Shown here: positions 15,001 to 30,000 of the stretch, piece by piece
How positions within the stretch are numbered: position 1 is the first letter of the stretch
Layout: each line of letters opens with the position of its first letter
NCBI RefSeq assembly: GCF_024763615.1
Contig: NC_077223.1
Span: 91,574,627 to 91,638,626 of the forward strand
Source of the DNA: Phlebotomus papatasi
Taxonomy: Eukaryota > Arthropoda > Insecta > Diptera > Psychodidae
DNA length: 64,000 nt
Reading direction: 5' to 3'
Notes under the pieces: generated by a model
What the model was told of the DNA's origin: nothing
Seen by the model: only the letters and a program-made list of their open reading frames with translations
Databases searched by the model: none
Translations under genes and position numbers: made by a program

Positions 15001-18000
15001 CTTCAATTTCTGAGTTCTACAATGTCCAGAGAAAAAAAGCCATTCTATGACAAAGATGATGTGGAAAAGGCCTTTCAAGAGTTCAGGAAGGGCAAATTGC
15101 TACGGAAATCTGCGCGTAAATTTGAGATGCTACTCTTCAGATCTTCAGAACAAATTACACGGAAGATCTCAGGGCTTGTGGGTCATATAAACGTATTAAA
15201 CTCGTTCCGTTTGACGTTTTGAAATTTCTATCCGTTGCGTCACAAAAGGCGGTCAGAAAATAGGTGGCCGGTATTTCACTCAAAGTGGCCGGAATACTAC
15301 CCAAAGCAATGTCCACATTTTTATAAATTTTTCAATATTTTAGGAAGTGATTTATAGAAAACAAAGATGATAAACTAGTTTTTAAGGTTCCACGCAACCC
15401 TCCCGAAAAGGAAGTAGCAAAAATATCAATATGAATTGAAAATATGGCATTTCAAACTTAGTACTTCAGTGCTTATTTGCAACTATGCCGAAATTTGGCA
15501 CACTTACCCTAAAGTGAGTTGTTTTTTATTTATTTATTTATTTTTTTTTTTTTTGAGAAATTACGACTATTCTTTGATTGACAATTTGTTGCTTTCGAAC
15601 ACTGGACTAAACTTCTATAGTCTGGAGACCGCTGTATGGTCTTCATATTTAGGTGATGACCGAAAGAACAAAATGGGATTTGTGAAAATTGCTTAGTTGA
15701 GAATCTTCCAAACGATTACAAAAATTACTCGTAAAGTTCCAATAGACAACGCTATCTTTCGTTAGAAACTAATTTTCGAGTAGCTGCTTTTCCATATTGA
15801 AAAATAATTGCATCAATAAAGCGCGCCAGCTTTGGACGATTCAAGCTTCGGACAACACAAATCTTTTCTATGTTTTTAATGGATTTGACCCATAGCTCTT
15901 TTCAGGAAAATTAAAGCATTGGACTAGGGTAAATTAAGCTAATTCAAAACCTGCTCCAAATGGAAACTTTTCACTACTCCAAATGGAAACGTCATTTTTT
16001 CCATGATAAATACAGTACTAAATTATTATTAATATAATTTTCTATATCACAGTTTCATTATTTAGTTAATTTTGCTCCAAATAAAGCAAAAATCCATTCA
16101 TATTCACAAATTTTAATTTGTTAATTTCTCAGAAAAATTAATAGTGTACTTTTTCACCATCGAATTTTTCATCGATTGACCATGTTTTCCAATGAAAAAC
16201 ACAATGGGTTGACTGTTGTTTATTCGTTTTGTTTAAAATTTATATCGTATTTCTGGGTAATTTTACTTAATTACTGTATTGTTAACGGTACGTGAAGTTT
16301 TCAAATTAAATATAATTACTTATTTCGTAAACAATAATGGTTTTTCTGAAGTGTCTGCAAATGCTTCAATAGGAAATGATTTGCTCGAAGCTTGAGTCGT
16401 CCGAAGGCAACGCACTTTCTCCTAATCATTTTTACTGCTCGAAGTCCAGGGGGGTCGTATTTGGAAATCAGAAGTTTCGGGTTTTTGACGTCACGTTGCT
16501 TGTCCGTCTGTACGTGTATGTCATTGAATCATTCTTAATAACTAATAACAATTTTTCAAGGTCAAAGGTTAAAAAAGCTCTAGAGAGTGCATTTCTCATC
16601 CAAATGGTATCATTCTTGCGCTTACTGGAAAAGTATTGAAATTTCTGATAAAATTGAACCGATTTTAATAGATTCTGAACCAGTTCAGAACCGATGACAA
16701 AATTTTTATACGAGATTCAATTATATAATATTTCTATTATTATTCATTACTCTTCAAACTATTTTGTGAGATCTTTTGAGTGATTTATAAATCGGCTCAA
16801 ATCAGTTGAGAACCGGTAAACTGTAAATAATCATAAAATACTTTTGAGGTATAACATTCTAAGTTACATGTTTGAGTGATAATATACGTGAAAAGGGTTG
16901 GCAGAGCGTCCGACGCCTTGCGAGCTGCTCGAACTCCCGAAAATCAGCTCTGCCTTAATTTTTTTTCGTAAATTTTGTGAGTGCATTTAAAATTAATGTC
17001 GGTTTAAATTTGTCATTATAGTCCATGTAGTAGATTTATTATTAACTGAAAACCTCTTTTGAAGATAAGCACTTCATATAATTACCGCTGCTAACTAAAA
17101 TAATTACACGTAACTAAAAAATTATACTAAATATTTCTATATAAATAAAATTTTAAAAATTCATCCACATTATATTATTAATTCATGTCAGTATTTGTTC
17201 AAAACATCACCAGCGCCACTAGCGGGGACTAAATAAATTTTCAATGTTCTGAAAACTTATAAATAATTACCATTAAAAAATATGTATGAAGAATGAAATT
17301 TATCGCTTCCAATGCATTTTTTATGATTATTTAATTGGAAGTACAGTAATCGCCAACTTTTGGCAAGACTTCTCAAGATTTCCTTTCCCGTTACAAAGCT
17401 CTCGCATTTTATTTCTGTATACAAAATAAGGCGTAATATAAATAAATAAAATGCAATTACTTAGCACATTTTCAGCGCACCTACGCAAAAGCCTAATAAA
17501 ACAACTTTGGCTGTTTCTCAAGCAAAAAGCTTTCACATGAGATCTAGAACTTATCATTCAACTCATCTAATGCTTTTCACACGAACCAGAACTTCCACAA
17601 TTCTTCATAAAAGTTACATGGATTCCAACTCTATATCAAATTCTTTAATTAAACTCGTGAGTTTTATTACGTGAATTGATAGGGATTCGTATAAGCAATA
17701 TTGCATTACTGACGGTAAACAGGAAAACTCCAACTTTAATTGGTTACCAAAAGAATAAAGTGGGATAAAACTTTTACACTTGAGTGTTTCATATTTCTTT
17801 TTTCAATCGTTTTTCTTTGTATGGGGAAGAAAAAAAAAAGTAGAACTTTACATACCTGAGCGATGTTTTCTGCACTTCGAACACACACTTCATTGGCATC
17901 CTCATAGTGAAGTAGCATGTACGGCAGGAGAGCTATGACATTGAGTGGAAAAGCACAGCTTTGGGTGGGATCACAAACTGGGAGACTGAGGAGAGGTGCA

Positions 18001-21000
18001 AATTGGGAAAGAACAGAGATTGTTTGTTCGTATGTGGATGAATGTGTGCATCCTTTGAGGAGCAGGGCATGAACACCCGGATAACCCGTCCATTTGAGCT
18101 GAGTCTGGAGCTTTTCGACTTTGTCACGTGCATCTGGTCGATCGAGTGGCAAACGATGTAGCACGCGACTAAGTAGACGCAGTGCCAGGAGGAATTCATG
18201 TTCATAGTCACTCTCCAGGAGTGAAACAGCCAACCAGAACAGTTGGGCCAAGATTGTCATTTTATCATCCTGTCAGAGCGGAGTAGATCAAAGAAAAAAC
18301 AAAATGTTTGCAAAGTCCCATCAATCATTAGAAAGTATCTTGAAATAGAGTTTCATATTGCTTCTTTTTTTCCTTTCCAGCTCCTTCACATACGGCTCAT
18401 CTTCAACTTAGTCAATATATTTAGATACAGTTGTGACCGAAAATTGTGTGCAAAGTGAAAATTCTAACCGATTTTTCAATAATAAAAAACAACATTCTAA
18501 AAGGATTATATAAATTCAAAGTAAATTCGCTATCTTTAGTATCTTTTTTAATTGAAAATAAATTATTATAAAACGGTCCTTTTGCATTTAGTAGATAAAC
18601 ATTAAGCATTAAAATCAATAACTTTACGGAAACATGAGGCAAAGGGTTGCAAGATGAAAATTTCAAAGCTCAATAGCAAAGGCATCAAATTATTGTCAAG
18701 ACGACCTCCAAGAATGTCCTTAAACATTTGAAGTTTCAAGTTTTTTAAGGAAAAAATGAATAATGTAAAAGTACTAAAGTTTTGAGCCCTGTTTTAGCTT
18801 GTTTAAAATATTAGTCATTTTCAGGAGATAAAAATTTAGACGAAGCTATTTTCCAAAAAATTACTGTTTCTAGAATAATTTAAATCCATTACATCCATTT
18901 GATAGTATCATTACGTTTCATCACCCCCTGCATTGAATCGGTGCGGCCAAAATCCTGAAGAAAGCTAAAATCGCAAACGCCAAAATCCCAAAAAGGTCGA
19001 AATTCCGAAAGCCAAAATTGCTTTAGCTTTCAGGATTTTGGCTTTCTGGGTTTGGCTTTTCAGGATTGTCACTTTCGGGATTTTGGCTTTTCGAGATTTC
19101 GAGATTCCGGAATTTTGGGTTTTGAGATTTGGACTTTTCGGGATTTTGAATTTTCGGAATTTTTGCTTTTCAGGATTTTGGCTTTCGAGATTTTAATCCT
19201 TTCAAGATTTTAGCTGTTCAGAATTACGGTCCATTCGGGATTTTGAGGTTTAAACTTTTCGGGATTTTGTATTTTCGGAAATTTTGCTTTTCAGGATTTT
19301 GGCTTTCGGGATTTTAATCCTTTAAAGATTTTAGCTGTTCAGGATTTCGGTTAATTCGGGATTTTGGCTTCCGGGATTCTAGGCTTTCGGAATTTTGGCA
19401 TTTGAGATTTTCGCTTTCTGGATTTTGACTCAAAGAAAAATTATTTTAAATAAAATTTTAGACGAATAAATTTCCTATAAAATTATCTTAATCAGGTGCT
19501 TATTTCACTTACGAGATCTAGTAATATATCAAACAAAACACCACAATTTGTTCCTGATTTGTTTGTGTTTGAATAAACATTTTTGAAAATTTCCCATAAA
19601 AATGGTTTTTGAAAAATTTTTGAGCAATAATTTTCCTATAAGAATATGCTGATTAAAAATATTTAAAGTTTTCTTCTCATGAAAAATACAAAAAAAACCA
19701 AAAAAAAATCTAAAGAATATTCGTTTCGTGACATTTACGCCTCTGGTTCCCAATCCTATTAATACTAAATTTTGAACGCTTTATTAATACTCTACATGGG
19801 TTTCATATAGTCAGTGAATCCTGGACATTAATAAAATTTATATGTAAGGAAGACTGATACAAAATCTGTTACATCCAAAATTTGATTAAATTCGAAAATC
19901 CAAAATCCTGAAAGCCAAATCCGGAAAAACCAAAATCCCGAAAGAAAAATCTCAAAAAGCCAATTTCCCAAATGGGTCGAAATCTTGAAACTCTAAAATT
20001 CTGAAAGCCAAAATACCAAGAATGCTGTATTGTCGAATGGGTCTAAATTACGAAATTTCAAAAATTCTAAAGGCAAAATCCCGAATTCTTAAGTGTTAAC
20101 AACCACGATTGCACCCAAGCTTATTAGAGACAAAGGAAAATTTTCTGTGTTTTGAAAATTATTATACATATTAACCACTGTGTAAAACATTTTTTGTAAA
20201 ATTTCATCCATTTCAAGATTTATTCCGTTCACGGTTTTGGTTTTGCGGGATTTTAGCTTTCGAATTTTTAGATTTTCGGGATTTCGAGCCATTTGGGAAT
20301 TTGGCTTATCGGGATCTTGGCTTTTGGGGTTTCGACTTTTTTGGATTTTGTCTCTACGGGATTTTGGCTCATCGGAATTTTGACTTACGGGATTTTGCTT
20401 TTCGGGATTTTGATTTCCGAGATCTTGGCTTTCGGGATTTTGGCTTCCGTAGTCTTGAATTTAGGGATTTTGGTTTTCAGGATTTTGGCTTCCGGGATCT
20501 TGGCTTTCGGGATTTTGGCTTTCAGGATTTTGGTTTCCGTAGTCTTGACTTTCGGGATTTTGGTTTTTGGGATTTTGGCTTCCGTAGTCTTGACTTTCGG
20601 GATTTTGGTTTTTGGGAAATTGGCTTTCGGGATTTTGCCTTCCAGGATCTTGGTTTTTGGGAAATTGGCCTCCAGGATCTTGGCTTTCGGGATTTTGGTT
20701 TTCGGGATTTTGGTTTCCGGGATCTTGGCTTTCGGGATTTTGGCTTTCGGGATTTTGACTTTCGCGATTTTGTCTTTTTCGGATTTTGGTTTTCAGGACT
20801 TTGGCCATCATCGTTATTCTTCACAATCATCAATTTTTAATAACTTTTCTTTCTTAATAAATGCGATACACAATTTTTTCAATTTAAAAACTAGATTTTA
20901 TGAGAAAAATTTAATAATTTAATTTTACAAAAGTAATTAAAAATGTGAAGTTTTGTTTTTAACGTATAAATTTCAGATTTCGTCATATTTAATATCTTTG

Positions 21001-24000
21001 AAAACTTTTTTATCACAAAAAAGTAAACTCTTCCTAAAAAACCACATTAACAATATATTGTCGCATAATTTTTCTATTTGCTGTGCTTTCTCAATTTATA
21101 TAAACACCTTTAGGATTTTTGACTTTCCAAAATAATTAAATTAATACGCAAAATCTTTAGGTCTTTTAATCAAATTTTGGAATTTCTTCAACTCTTCAAA
21201 TAATTCCATTATACCAATTAATTTTCCCACAACTTTATGTCAAGTAACACAAGAATTTTCGTTCACAACTGTAATATTATATGAGAAAAAGTTTACTCAC
21301 TTGCGTTCCTGTATCTCCAAGATGTTTCAAACTTTGAGCACTTCTTGATCTCGATAGGGATGAACCGAACTTTCCACCACTTCGCTCCATCTCGAGACCA
21401 GCTGCTCTATTTCTCAGTTCCACTGCACCGAGGATATATTACAAGGAGGGAAAAGCACAAGTTTTACTTTACAGCAGAGTTTCACTTTCAAGTATTCTCA
21501 GGGCTTAATGCAAAAATTTCAGAGCTTCATGCAACTCTTGCACAAACACCATACTCCACTGACACAAAAAGTATCAGTGGGTGGTGATAGTGATAATTTA
21601 TGTCGCATTTAATTAAAAAGCTTCCAAGAGATACTCACCCTGCTTATCATTGGGCGACGAAGAGGTTTTCCGTGTGCAATAAGACACAGAATAACTCGTA
21701 CTTCGAGTATGGCCCTGGTTGGATGAGAAATTTGTGGTCAATGGTGATCCAGGTACACCCAAAGGGGATTTCTTTCCTGCAAAACATTAACAACTCCGTA
21801 TCATGGAACAACTCTTTTTACAGACTATTAACTTGATTAAATGCTTCGCACCTGCTGCAATATTAACCCCATCCTTATTGTTTAAATTGGGTGTACTCTT
21901 GAAGATATCCTTCATCACATCAAGCGGCCTAAAGTCTGAATCCAAGCTGTCAACAGCAGCTTCGAGTGTCAACAATAATTCAGTTACATATCCCTATTAC
22001 GGAGAAACAAGTTTCGGTTGAATTAATTTTATTGGTTTTCGTGCAAATTCAGTGCACGTTCTAAAGCATATATTTTACACTAAAAGATGTGAATATAATA
22101 GGAGAAACCACAGCAGAGCTCAGAACTTTAAGGGGTTCATTTTCGAGATATAGTTTTAAATTTAAATGATATCCTATACAATATTTACACAGAAAACTAT
22201 TTATTGAAACACAACGTACAACGCAGAACGCTCATAAAACTCTTTCAAAATTAAAACAAATTCCATCACTATTGATCACTTAAAAAAAAGGATGGCAAAG
22301 CGTCAAACACTTTGCGAGCTACTCAAATTCCCAGAGTCTCTGCCTTATATTTTTTCGCAATTTTTTTGGGTGAACATAAGATTGATGTCTCTTTAAATTT
22401 GTCTATAAATCATGAAACTATCTTGAAGTTGAAAATTGTTCAAGAAGAGAGTACTTTAAAAGATCATTAACATTTTAATTAGTTAATTGACCAAATCTGG
22501 TGAAAATTAGGCCCTCCAGGCAGGGTAGTTTAATTTTAACCTCAAATAATTCAAGATGGCAATAATTATTCTGGTAAGAGGTGTCGAAGGATGAAATGTT
22601 GGACTACCTCCAAAACCTATCCAAAAATGAACAAAATCGCTTGGGCCAATTTTTAAGATTAATTTTTAATATATTGCAAATTTTAATTGGCTGCGACTTT
22701 TTTGGCCAGTAAAAAATAAAATTTGGTCAATAAAAAATAAAATTTGGTCAGTAAAAAATCAAATGTGGTCAGTTAAAAATAAAATATGGTCAGTAAAGTA
22801 TTAAATATGGCCAGTAAAAAACTTTTAAAAATCGGTAAAAAATTAAATTTGGTCAGTAAAAAGTCAAATTTGGTCAGTAAAAAATCAAATACGGTCAGTA
22901 AAAAATAAAACACGGTCAGTAAAAAATAAAATATGGTCGGTAAAAAATAAAGAATCTGGTCAGTAAAAAATCAAAATTTATCAGCCTATATTTTGGTCAG
23001 TAAAAAATCTAATTTGGTCAGTAAAAAAATAAAATTTGGTCAGTATAAAATAAAATTTGGTCAGTAATAAATCAAATTCGGTCGGAGAAAAGTCAAACTT
23101 GATCGGTATAATGTTAAATTTGGTAAGTAAAAAATAAAATTTGGTCAGTTAAAAATCAAATTCGGTCGGAGAAGTCAAATTTGGCCGGTAAAAAGTCAAA
23201 TTTGGTCAGTTAAAAATCAAATTTAGTCAGTGAAAAGTCAAAATTGATCAGTAAAAAATGAAATTTGATCGCTAAAATATAAAAAATGGTCAGTAAAAAA
23301 TCAAATTTTCTGTGCTTCGAGTAGTTATATCTGTATCGCCTGTTGAGGCAAAGGGAAATTTTCTGTGTTTTGGGAAGACATCAGTACCACCTGTTGAGGC
23401 AAAGGGAAATTTTCTGTGTTTTGGAAAGTTATCAGTAGCACCTGTTTAATTTTTGTACAAAATTTAGGAAAGACGAAATATGAAATACGAAATGGTAAAA
23501 TACGAAATGTACTAAAATACAAAGTTTCCGCAATACGAAATGTCCAATACTTTTTATCCGGATATGCAAAGTTTTAACTTTTATTGATTTCCTTTTTGTT
23601 TTTTATTGGGTAAATTATTATTCACTGATCATATTTATCTTTCCACTGATTAAATTTCACATTTTACTGATTAAAAAAATTACTGACCAAATTTTTATTT
23701 TATACTGACCAAATTTTATTTATTACTGACCAAATTTGATTTTTTACTGATCAAATTTGACTTCTCACCGACCAATTTTTTTATAGTGTTAAATTTGGAA
23801 AAAATGTTTAATTTAAAATTGTTTAATTTAAAGTTGTTGAATTTCAAGATGTTGAATTTGGAATTGTTGAATTTAAAAATTGTTGAATTTTAATATCTAA
23901 ACTCAAAAATGGTTAGAATCTGTTTGCTGAATTTTCGTTTCATTTCGAAGATTGTGATTTTTGCCTTTTTAGATATTTTTAATGTTTTTTCCTGTACTTG

Positions 24001-27000
24001 GGATATCCCCCCCCCCCCTATTGCGAAATGATTACATCTGATGCTCGAATCTTCACGATATACTTATTATGCATATGAATATTTGATGTTCTATATGACT
24101 TTTGCCCAATAAAAAGCATCTCGACTGAAGTATAAGTCTTAAAAGAAAATTCAACAACAAACAACATTGTTGAAAATTTTTCTACTATAATAGTAGTAAT
24201 TTTCAATCACGTGACAATAAATTACCAAAATGTTGTGTATTTTTTAAACATTTTTAAATTAAACAACTAAAATTTTCGATTTTGCACAAAAAATCGACAC
24301 ATTTTTTTACTGTGTAGTGTTATAATGAGTTTATTAGAGCGATGAAATAATTTAATTCCGCCGTAAAAATTATAAAAATTATAAAATTATTATCTTGAAT
24401 CATTTTCGGCTTAAAATATTTAATATGGCTATCGGTAACTTTTTCTATAAGAACGAAGAGCCTTGATTGATATAAATTTCTGTAAAGTTAATTAAGTAAA
24501 GTAAATTAAGTAAAATTAAGTAAAATTAAGATCTGTAAAGTTAATTAAGTTCTGTAAACTTAAAATGAATTTAAGAAAGAAAAATTAATGTCACGGTAAA
24601 GATATCCAGTCTTCCGATGACTTAACATATTTTTATTATAATAAATTCTATACATATTTATTTAAAAAATTCTAAAACAAGAAGGAATGATAATTAAATA
24701 ATCGTTTGTTCTCCTTACTAAGAAAAATCAATTAGGGGATAGTATCCATGCTTCTTAAGATCTTAAGCTTAGAAATGACTAAATTTTTGTACAATGTATT
24801 TTATGTAATAAAAAAATCCTCTCTGTAGCCACTGAGGAAGGCGTGCAGTACGCCGAAAGCTTTGGGAAACTGAGTATTTTTACTCTGGATTGAATCCATC
24901 TCCACTGACGCTTCCGGAAGGGACATCTGTGTCCTGCCATCGAACTAAATTTTTCCTATGTTTCTCAATAAATATGATTCATTGCACCCACATTTTAAAA
25001 ACTAGCAGAAAAAATTAGTCATTAGAAAGCTTGGGATCGTACGAAGCATGGGTACATTCCCCAACTCTTTTGATGACAAAATTAAAGGTATTTTTATCTT
25101 TAAGTGCATTAAAAGGATATTTCCTTTCTTCTACAAACTGAAGGAAAAAAAAAACGATAAATGAGATATTGATTGATGAACCCACATGCAAAATCCCTTT
25201 AATATCAAAATGCACATCATATAACTCGGTCATCAACTCGTCTGCATATTCCAAAGCAAATCATGGAGTTAATATTGTTTTTCAAGTACCACAAACCCAT
25301 TCCACATCGTCAATTTTCAATTTATTGGACGGGGAATCACGTAAAAAAGTCAGAGGGGAAAGTCGCAGAATCCATAAAAAAGGACAATCTATTGTCTGGG
25401 ATAGTATCGATTTGTCACATGAGTGCTTTCCATAATTGTTTTGGCTGCAGTTTCTAACAAACAAAAATACAAAATCAACTCGTAAAGTATTGGAAAAAAT
25501 GGTCTTAAATTTGTCCGATTGATGATGGTTTATACAATATCTTTCAGTTGAATTCCCAAACGAAATCAAACAATAGACTGCAGCAATGTAATTCTTCACA
25601 TGAATTTGAAACAGGTGATTGCCTCTCCAAATTCACCACATAATTTATTGATTAACTAAACATTTATTCACAAGTAGGTATTAGTCAGACTTTAGTTTTA
25701 TCATGTTCGTGTTCCAAACCACAATCTACCCCAAAATAGAGAACAATAATGAGGCCTTAAGAGAGATATTAGTACTTAAGGGGAGAACATTTAGGTAAAC
25801 AGAAAGACAAGTTTAGCGACGATAAATCGCAAATGCAGAGCAATTTAACCAATTATGATAAAAATATATATTAATACATATTTCAGAATCAGACAAATAT
25901 CCTCTTTTTCATTTTCATATTTGAAATATTTAGAAATTTATGAATATCAGAATAACAGCACAAAGACTAATCACATATATGAAATATCGGAAGGTATGGT
26001 GAAAAACATATCAAGGTGATATATGTTCTAAACCTATTCTTCATAAAAAATCATAATTTTTCATGGAAGTTATGTAGAGACTCTACGAAAAATAAAAGAA
26101 TCCAAATATACTTCTGTATTCTCCTAAAAACTATTTTAAGGTATGTACTAAACATTTATCTCTGGACTTGAATCTTTTAGACTTACAAAAAATGTAGAAA
26201 TGTTTTCTATAAAGAAATCATTTCAAAAATTATCAAATTCAATACTAAAAATAAGAAATTTACAGTTTCATTTAGTACACAAATGTACTAAATTTTTATC
26301 TCCATCCTAGCTATTTTGTACAAAAACACTTTACTTTAAACCTATTTAATCCTAAACTAAATGATGTTAAAGAATTAAATGCTTTCAAAAAACTTTTAAC
26401 TGAAATAATGAAATAAGCTTTCCTGAGTCTAAGCATTTCTTGTGCTGCTCGCTTTTTTTTTTATTATTTTCAAACTTAATCATATGTTAAAATATATATT
26501 GCATAGTCCTGTTTGTTATATTATGTAACCTGGGCATCAATCAATAAATTATTATTATTATTATTTTAATTTGTATTGAGTAAACAATTATTTTAGATTC
26601 AGTTTTAGTACATGAATGTACTAAATAATCATTTCAAGCTTTGCAGTTTCAAATTAAAGAAAAAACGTTGTAAAAATAACTCCTGTCAAAGCTGTTTTGT
26701 AGGAAAAGCATTAAAAATTTAAATTAGGGATACAATCTTATTTAGTACATATTTGTACTGAATATTTACCGTATTTACTTTTAAGACAAACTACAAAGAA
26801 CTAAATCACATGAAAATTGATTTCTTAGTCCTCCTCTAGTATTTAAATGTTCTCAATATTGATTTTAAAACTTTGAAATTTTATACCAAAAATAAACTGT
26901 AAAAAGTGTAAAAGATTATTTTTTAAGATCCTATCCTAACAATTTAGAACAAACAATGTACTAAACTCAACCTTTTAAAGTTTACTCTCCACCTCTCAAT

Positions 27001-30000
27001 AAATTTACTGCATATGGTATGTAACATATTGAATACGAAAAATTAGAATTCCTGCCGAAATTAGTTTTAGTACATGTATGCATCTGTACTAAATTCCTAT
27101 ATCTATTTCACGAAATTTAAATCAAATATGAAAACGCTATTTTAAACAATATTTTCGGAAGACAGAAAAAATTTCGATTCCTGTTGCAATGTTATTTAGT
27201 ACAGATATGTACTAAATATTTGTTTTCGCTCTATAAAGTTTTCTATGAAAAAACTTCAAAACAGATTTATATCGCGTTGGATAAAAGATATTTCAAAGGA
27301 AAAGTAGAAATTTGCAAATGAAGTATCAAATTTAGTACATGTCTGTACTAAATATTTGTACTAAATGTGTATTTCAGCCCTGAAAACTTATAATTTATAA
27401 TTTAAAAATAATAAAAATATTAAAAGTTAAAATTTTACCACCGTATTAGGTATATCTCTCCCTTGACTTAGACCCATAAGTTGTTTAAAAGTTTCAAAGT
27501 ATATAGGGACTTTGCTATCAAAAGAGGAAAGTGATTAATGTATTTGGGGCAAAAACTAAATGAAATACTGTTAATAGGCATGAAAGTTTCGAATGAACTC
27601 TGATTGGATGAAGCATTAAACGCGGAAGTGCATGAAATGTGAATTACCTGCATATCCTCTCCCTGTTCAGCTACAGTCTCCACAAGGCGCGAAAGGATGT
27701 CAGACAGCATGCGTGAATTGATGGGCACATTCAGGGCCCGGAAAACCTGCAAACTCCGTCCGGCGTAGTGGCGTGAGGAACAGCTGAGTCCCAGCTGAAG
27801 AGCAGTTTGTGCCCATCGCTCAGAAATTCTGGCCAGGGGGTAACTGTCGGAAAAAACTTTGAGAATGTGATGGATGAAACATGTGAGTTGTTCAGCTGAT
27901 TTAATTGTCCAGAGCTTTGCTGTAATATCTTCATAATTCCAAAGTGGCTGGGATGATCCATGCGAAAGGAATTGAATGAGACTCTTGATAACATGAGCCG
28001 TGGGCATTGATGGTCCAGGCTGAGGTGGTGCATTTTCCTCCGTAACAATCAGCGGTACTTCATAGTTTTCCGGAGGAGCTCCTCCACTTGTCAGAGCCGC
28101 TTGACCTGCAACTGGTGGCACTAGTGGTCCAAACAAGTAACTATCGAATTCCTGGTCAGGTTCTGTGAAATTGTGCTGAATCACCGGAAGAGTGGGAACA
28201 GTAAGTCCCAATCCAAGACGCAAAGTCTCACTATTCAGCAAAATTCTCGCAACACTCAAATGATCACTGTGCTCCGCCAGAACCACTAGCAAATTCAACA
28301 GAAGATGTTTGCAATGATCCCTGACAATGGGACGTGTATTATCCAGGCCCAGGAAAAGAATGTGCATCATAAGGGGAATGTGGAGTGTCCAATCAATGCC
28401 CGGAATGCCATCTACAACAATATCAGTCAATAGCATCACAGCCACATTGCACCGATGAAATCCACTAATTGGCAAACTCATGTCCGGCAAAAATTCCGTC
28501 AGAGGCGCAAAATAGCCTCCGTACTCTGGCATGGGCAGAGGATGGGGAGCCACTGGTGCTCCGTTTGATCTCAACTCAAAACCCTCTTCCTGTGTCAGCT
28601 GCAAAATAACATTCTTGTCATGCACAGCATTTCCCCTTACAACACCATTTGATTCAAGTTCAATTGATTTTTGGTGAAACACTCTATTGGACACAAGGAT
28701 TTTCTTTGTGTTCTCTTGCCACTAAAAGATTTCTGAGAAGTGATTTTTAAGAAATACCAAATATCTCTTTAATTTCTTCTAAAAACCAATCATTGAACAT
28801 TTAAATAAAATCATAAAATAAAATTACAGCAACAATATTATTTTATTGTTGCACATTTAAAACAGGAGAAATGTAAGACATACCGTGGTATCACACTAGA
28901 GAATTTCACATTAAAATTTTAATGTGATTCACATTAATTGTTGCTGATATGTGTCCTAACATGCAATTTTCGTCAAGAGCTTTTAGAAATCGATTCATTT
29001 AGTGATAAAAAATTGGACTCTAGTCACAAAAATTGGTTCAAATGGATTAAAACAGCATAAATACGATTGATAATTAATGAGCAAATTAATGAGAATTGGG
29101 CAAATTTATGAGCAAAATTTGCTCATTAAATTTTCATCAGGTAACTACTTTATTGCAGTCATTCGGGTAGTTTCTGCGCCACAATTTTCTCATCAATTTA
29201 TTCGTGATTAAATTGTGATAAAAAGTAGTGCTAATACCTACTATTTATCGCGCACGAGATGGAGAAAGGACAAAAGACCTTGAAAAAGATCGGTGCAGAG
29301 GATAAGTAAGAAAAAAAAACAAAAATGTGTTGGATCTACATTTTATATTCCTTCATAAACTTCTAGGATTTCGTGGTCAAATGAGATGGTGGCCGAATTA
29401 ATTAAGGCTGTGCAGTGCATCAGGAAACCATCATTTGGGACTACAACTGCCGGGAATACAAAAATAGAGGCAACCGCTCTGATGGTTTTCAGGCCATTTA
29501 CGACAAATTGAGTCACCAATCGCCGGAACTCACACTTCAGTCGGGATTTGGGTGATATTGGCTCCCTCATTTTCGTAGTCTTCTTTTGAAAATAAAGCCC
29601 TACGATTTGAAGCAGCTCTTTAAATTCCTCCGAAGTCATCCGAAGAAAATTATTACAGTAGACTCTCGCTAATTCGGCTCTTTTAAGATCGGGCTACTTT
29701 ATAATTCGGGCGGCAGTTAAATTCGAAAAAAGTTTGCTGTCATTTTTCAAGTTCGATTATGATTATCAAATGAAGCAAATATGCTCAAATTTGTCATTAT
29801 TTGTCTTAGCTTTGATTTGATTTTGCATTATTAAGAGGTTTTCATGAAATTTATAATAGCAATGAGCATATAAACTCAATATAAGTATGCAGATGAACAA
29901 AAAATCGTTGCATTTCAAACAATTTGCTGCCCGAATTTTTCTCCAATTCGGTTGACATTTCGGTCCCAAATGCCCGAATTTGGGAGAATTTACTGTATGT

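Larger units (their letters stand above)
11702..17855 (-). other. fry: fry intron (6.2 kb)
   Basis: Holds the large fold-back element 12261..14278, a hAT MITE 14471..14740, a pogo-type HTH relic near 15022, a truncated pogo element 15927..16376 and a dispersed repeat 16377..16960. The segment 16960..17855 shows nothing beyond AT-rich sequence. Confidence 0.85.
18270..21300 (-). other. fry: fry intron (3.0 kb)
   Basis: Dominated by 15-bp GGGATTTTGGCTTTC tandem arrays in both orientations (18945..19435 and 19885..20812). No coding evidence outside the arrays. Confidence 0.85.
21994..27647 (-). other. fry: fry intron (5.7 kb)
   Basis: Contains a dispersed-repeat scrap near 22290, the GGTCAGTAAAAAAT fold-back complex 22700..23785, a hammerhead-like core at 24832..24858, and the TTTAGTACA satellite 26110..27375. 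The segment 24860..26110 shows no supported feature. Confidence 0.85.

Noticed and set aside
20293..20922. 209-codon frame and three overlapping ones
   Set aside because: They are readings of a 15-bp tandem repeat on both strands; no start context, splice support or non-repetitive sequence.
22700..23785. CRISPR-like regular repeats
   Set aside because: Units are directly adjacent with no unique spacers, in a eukaryotic intron; it is a minisatellite.
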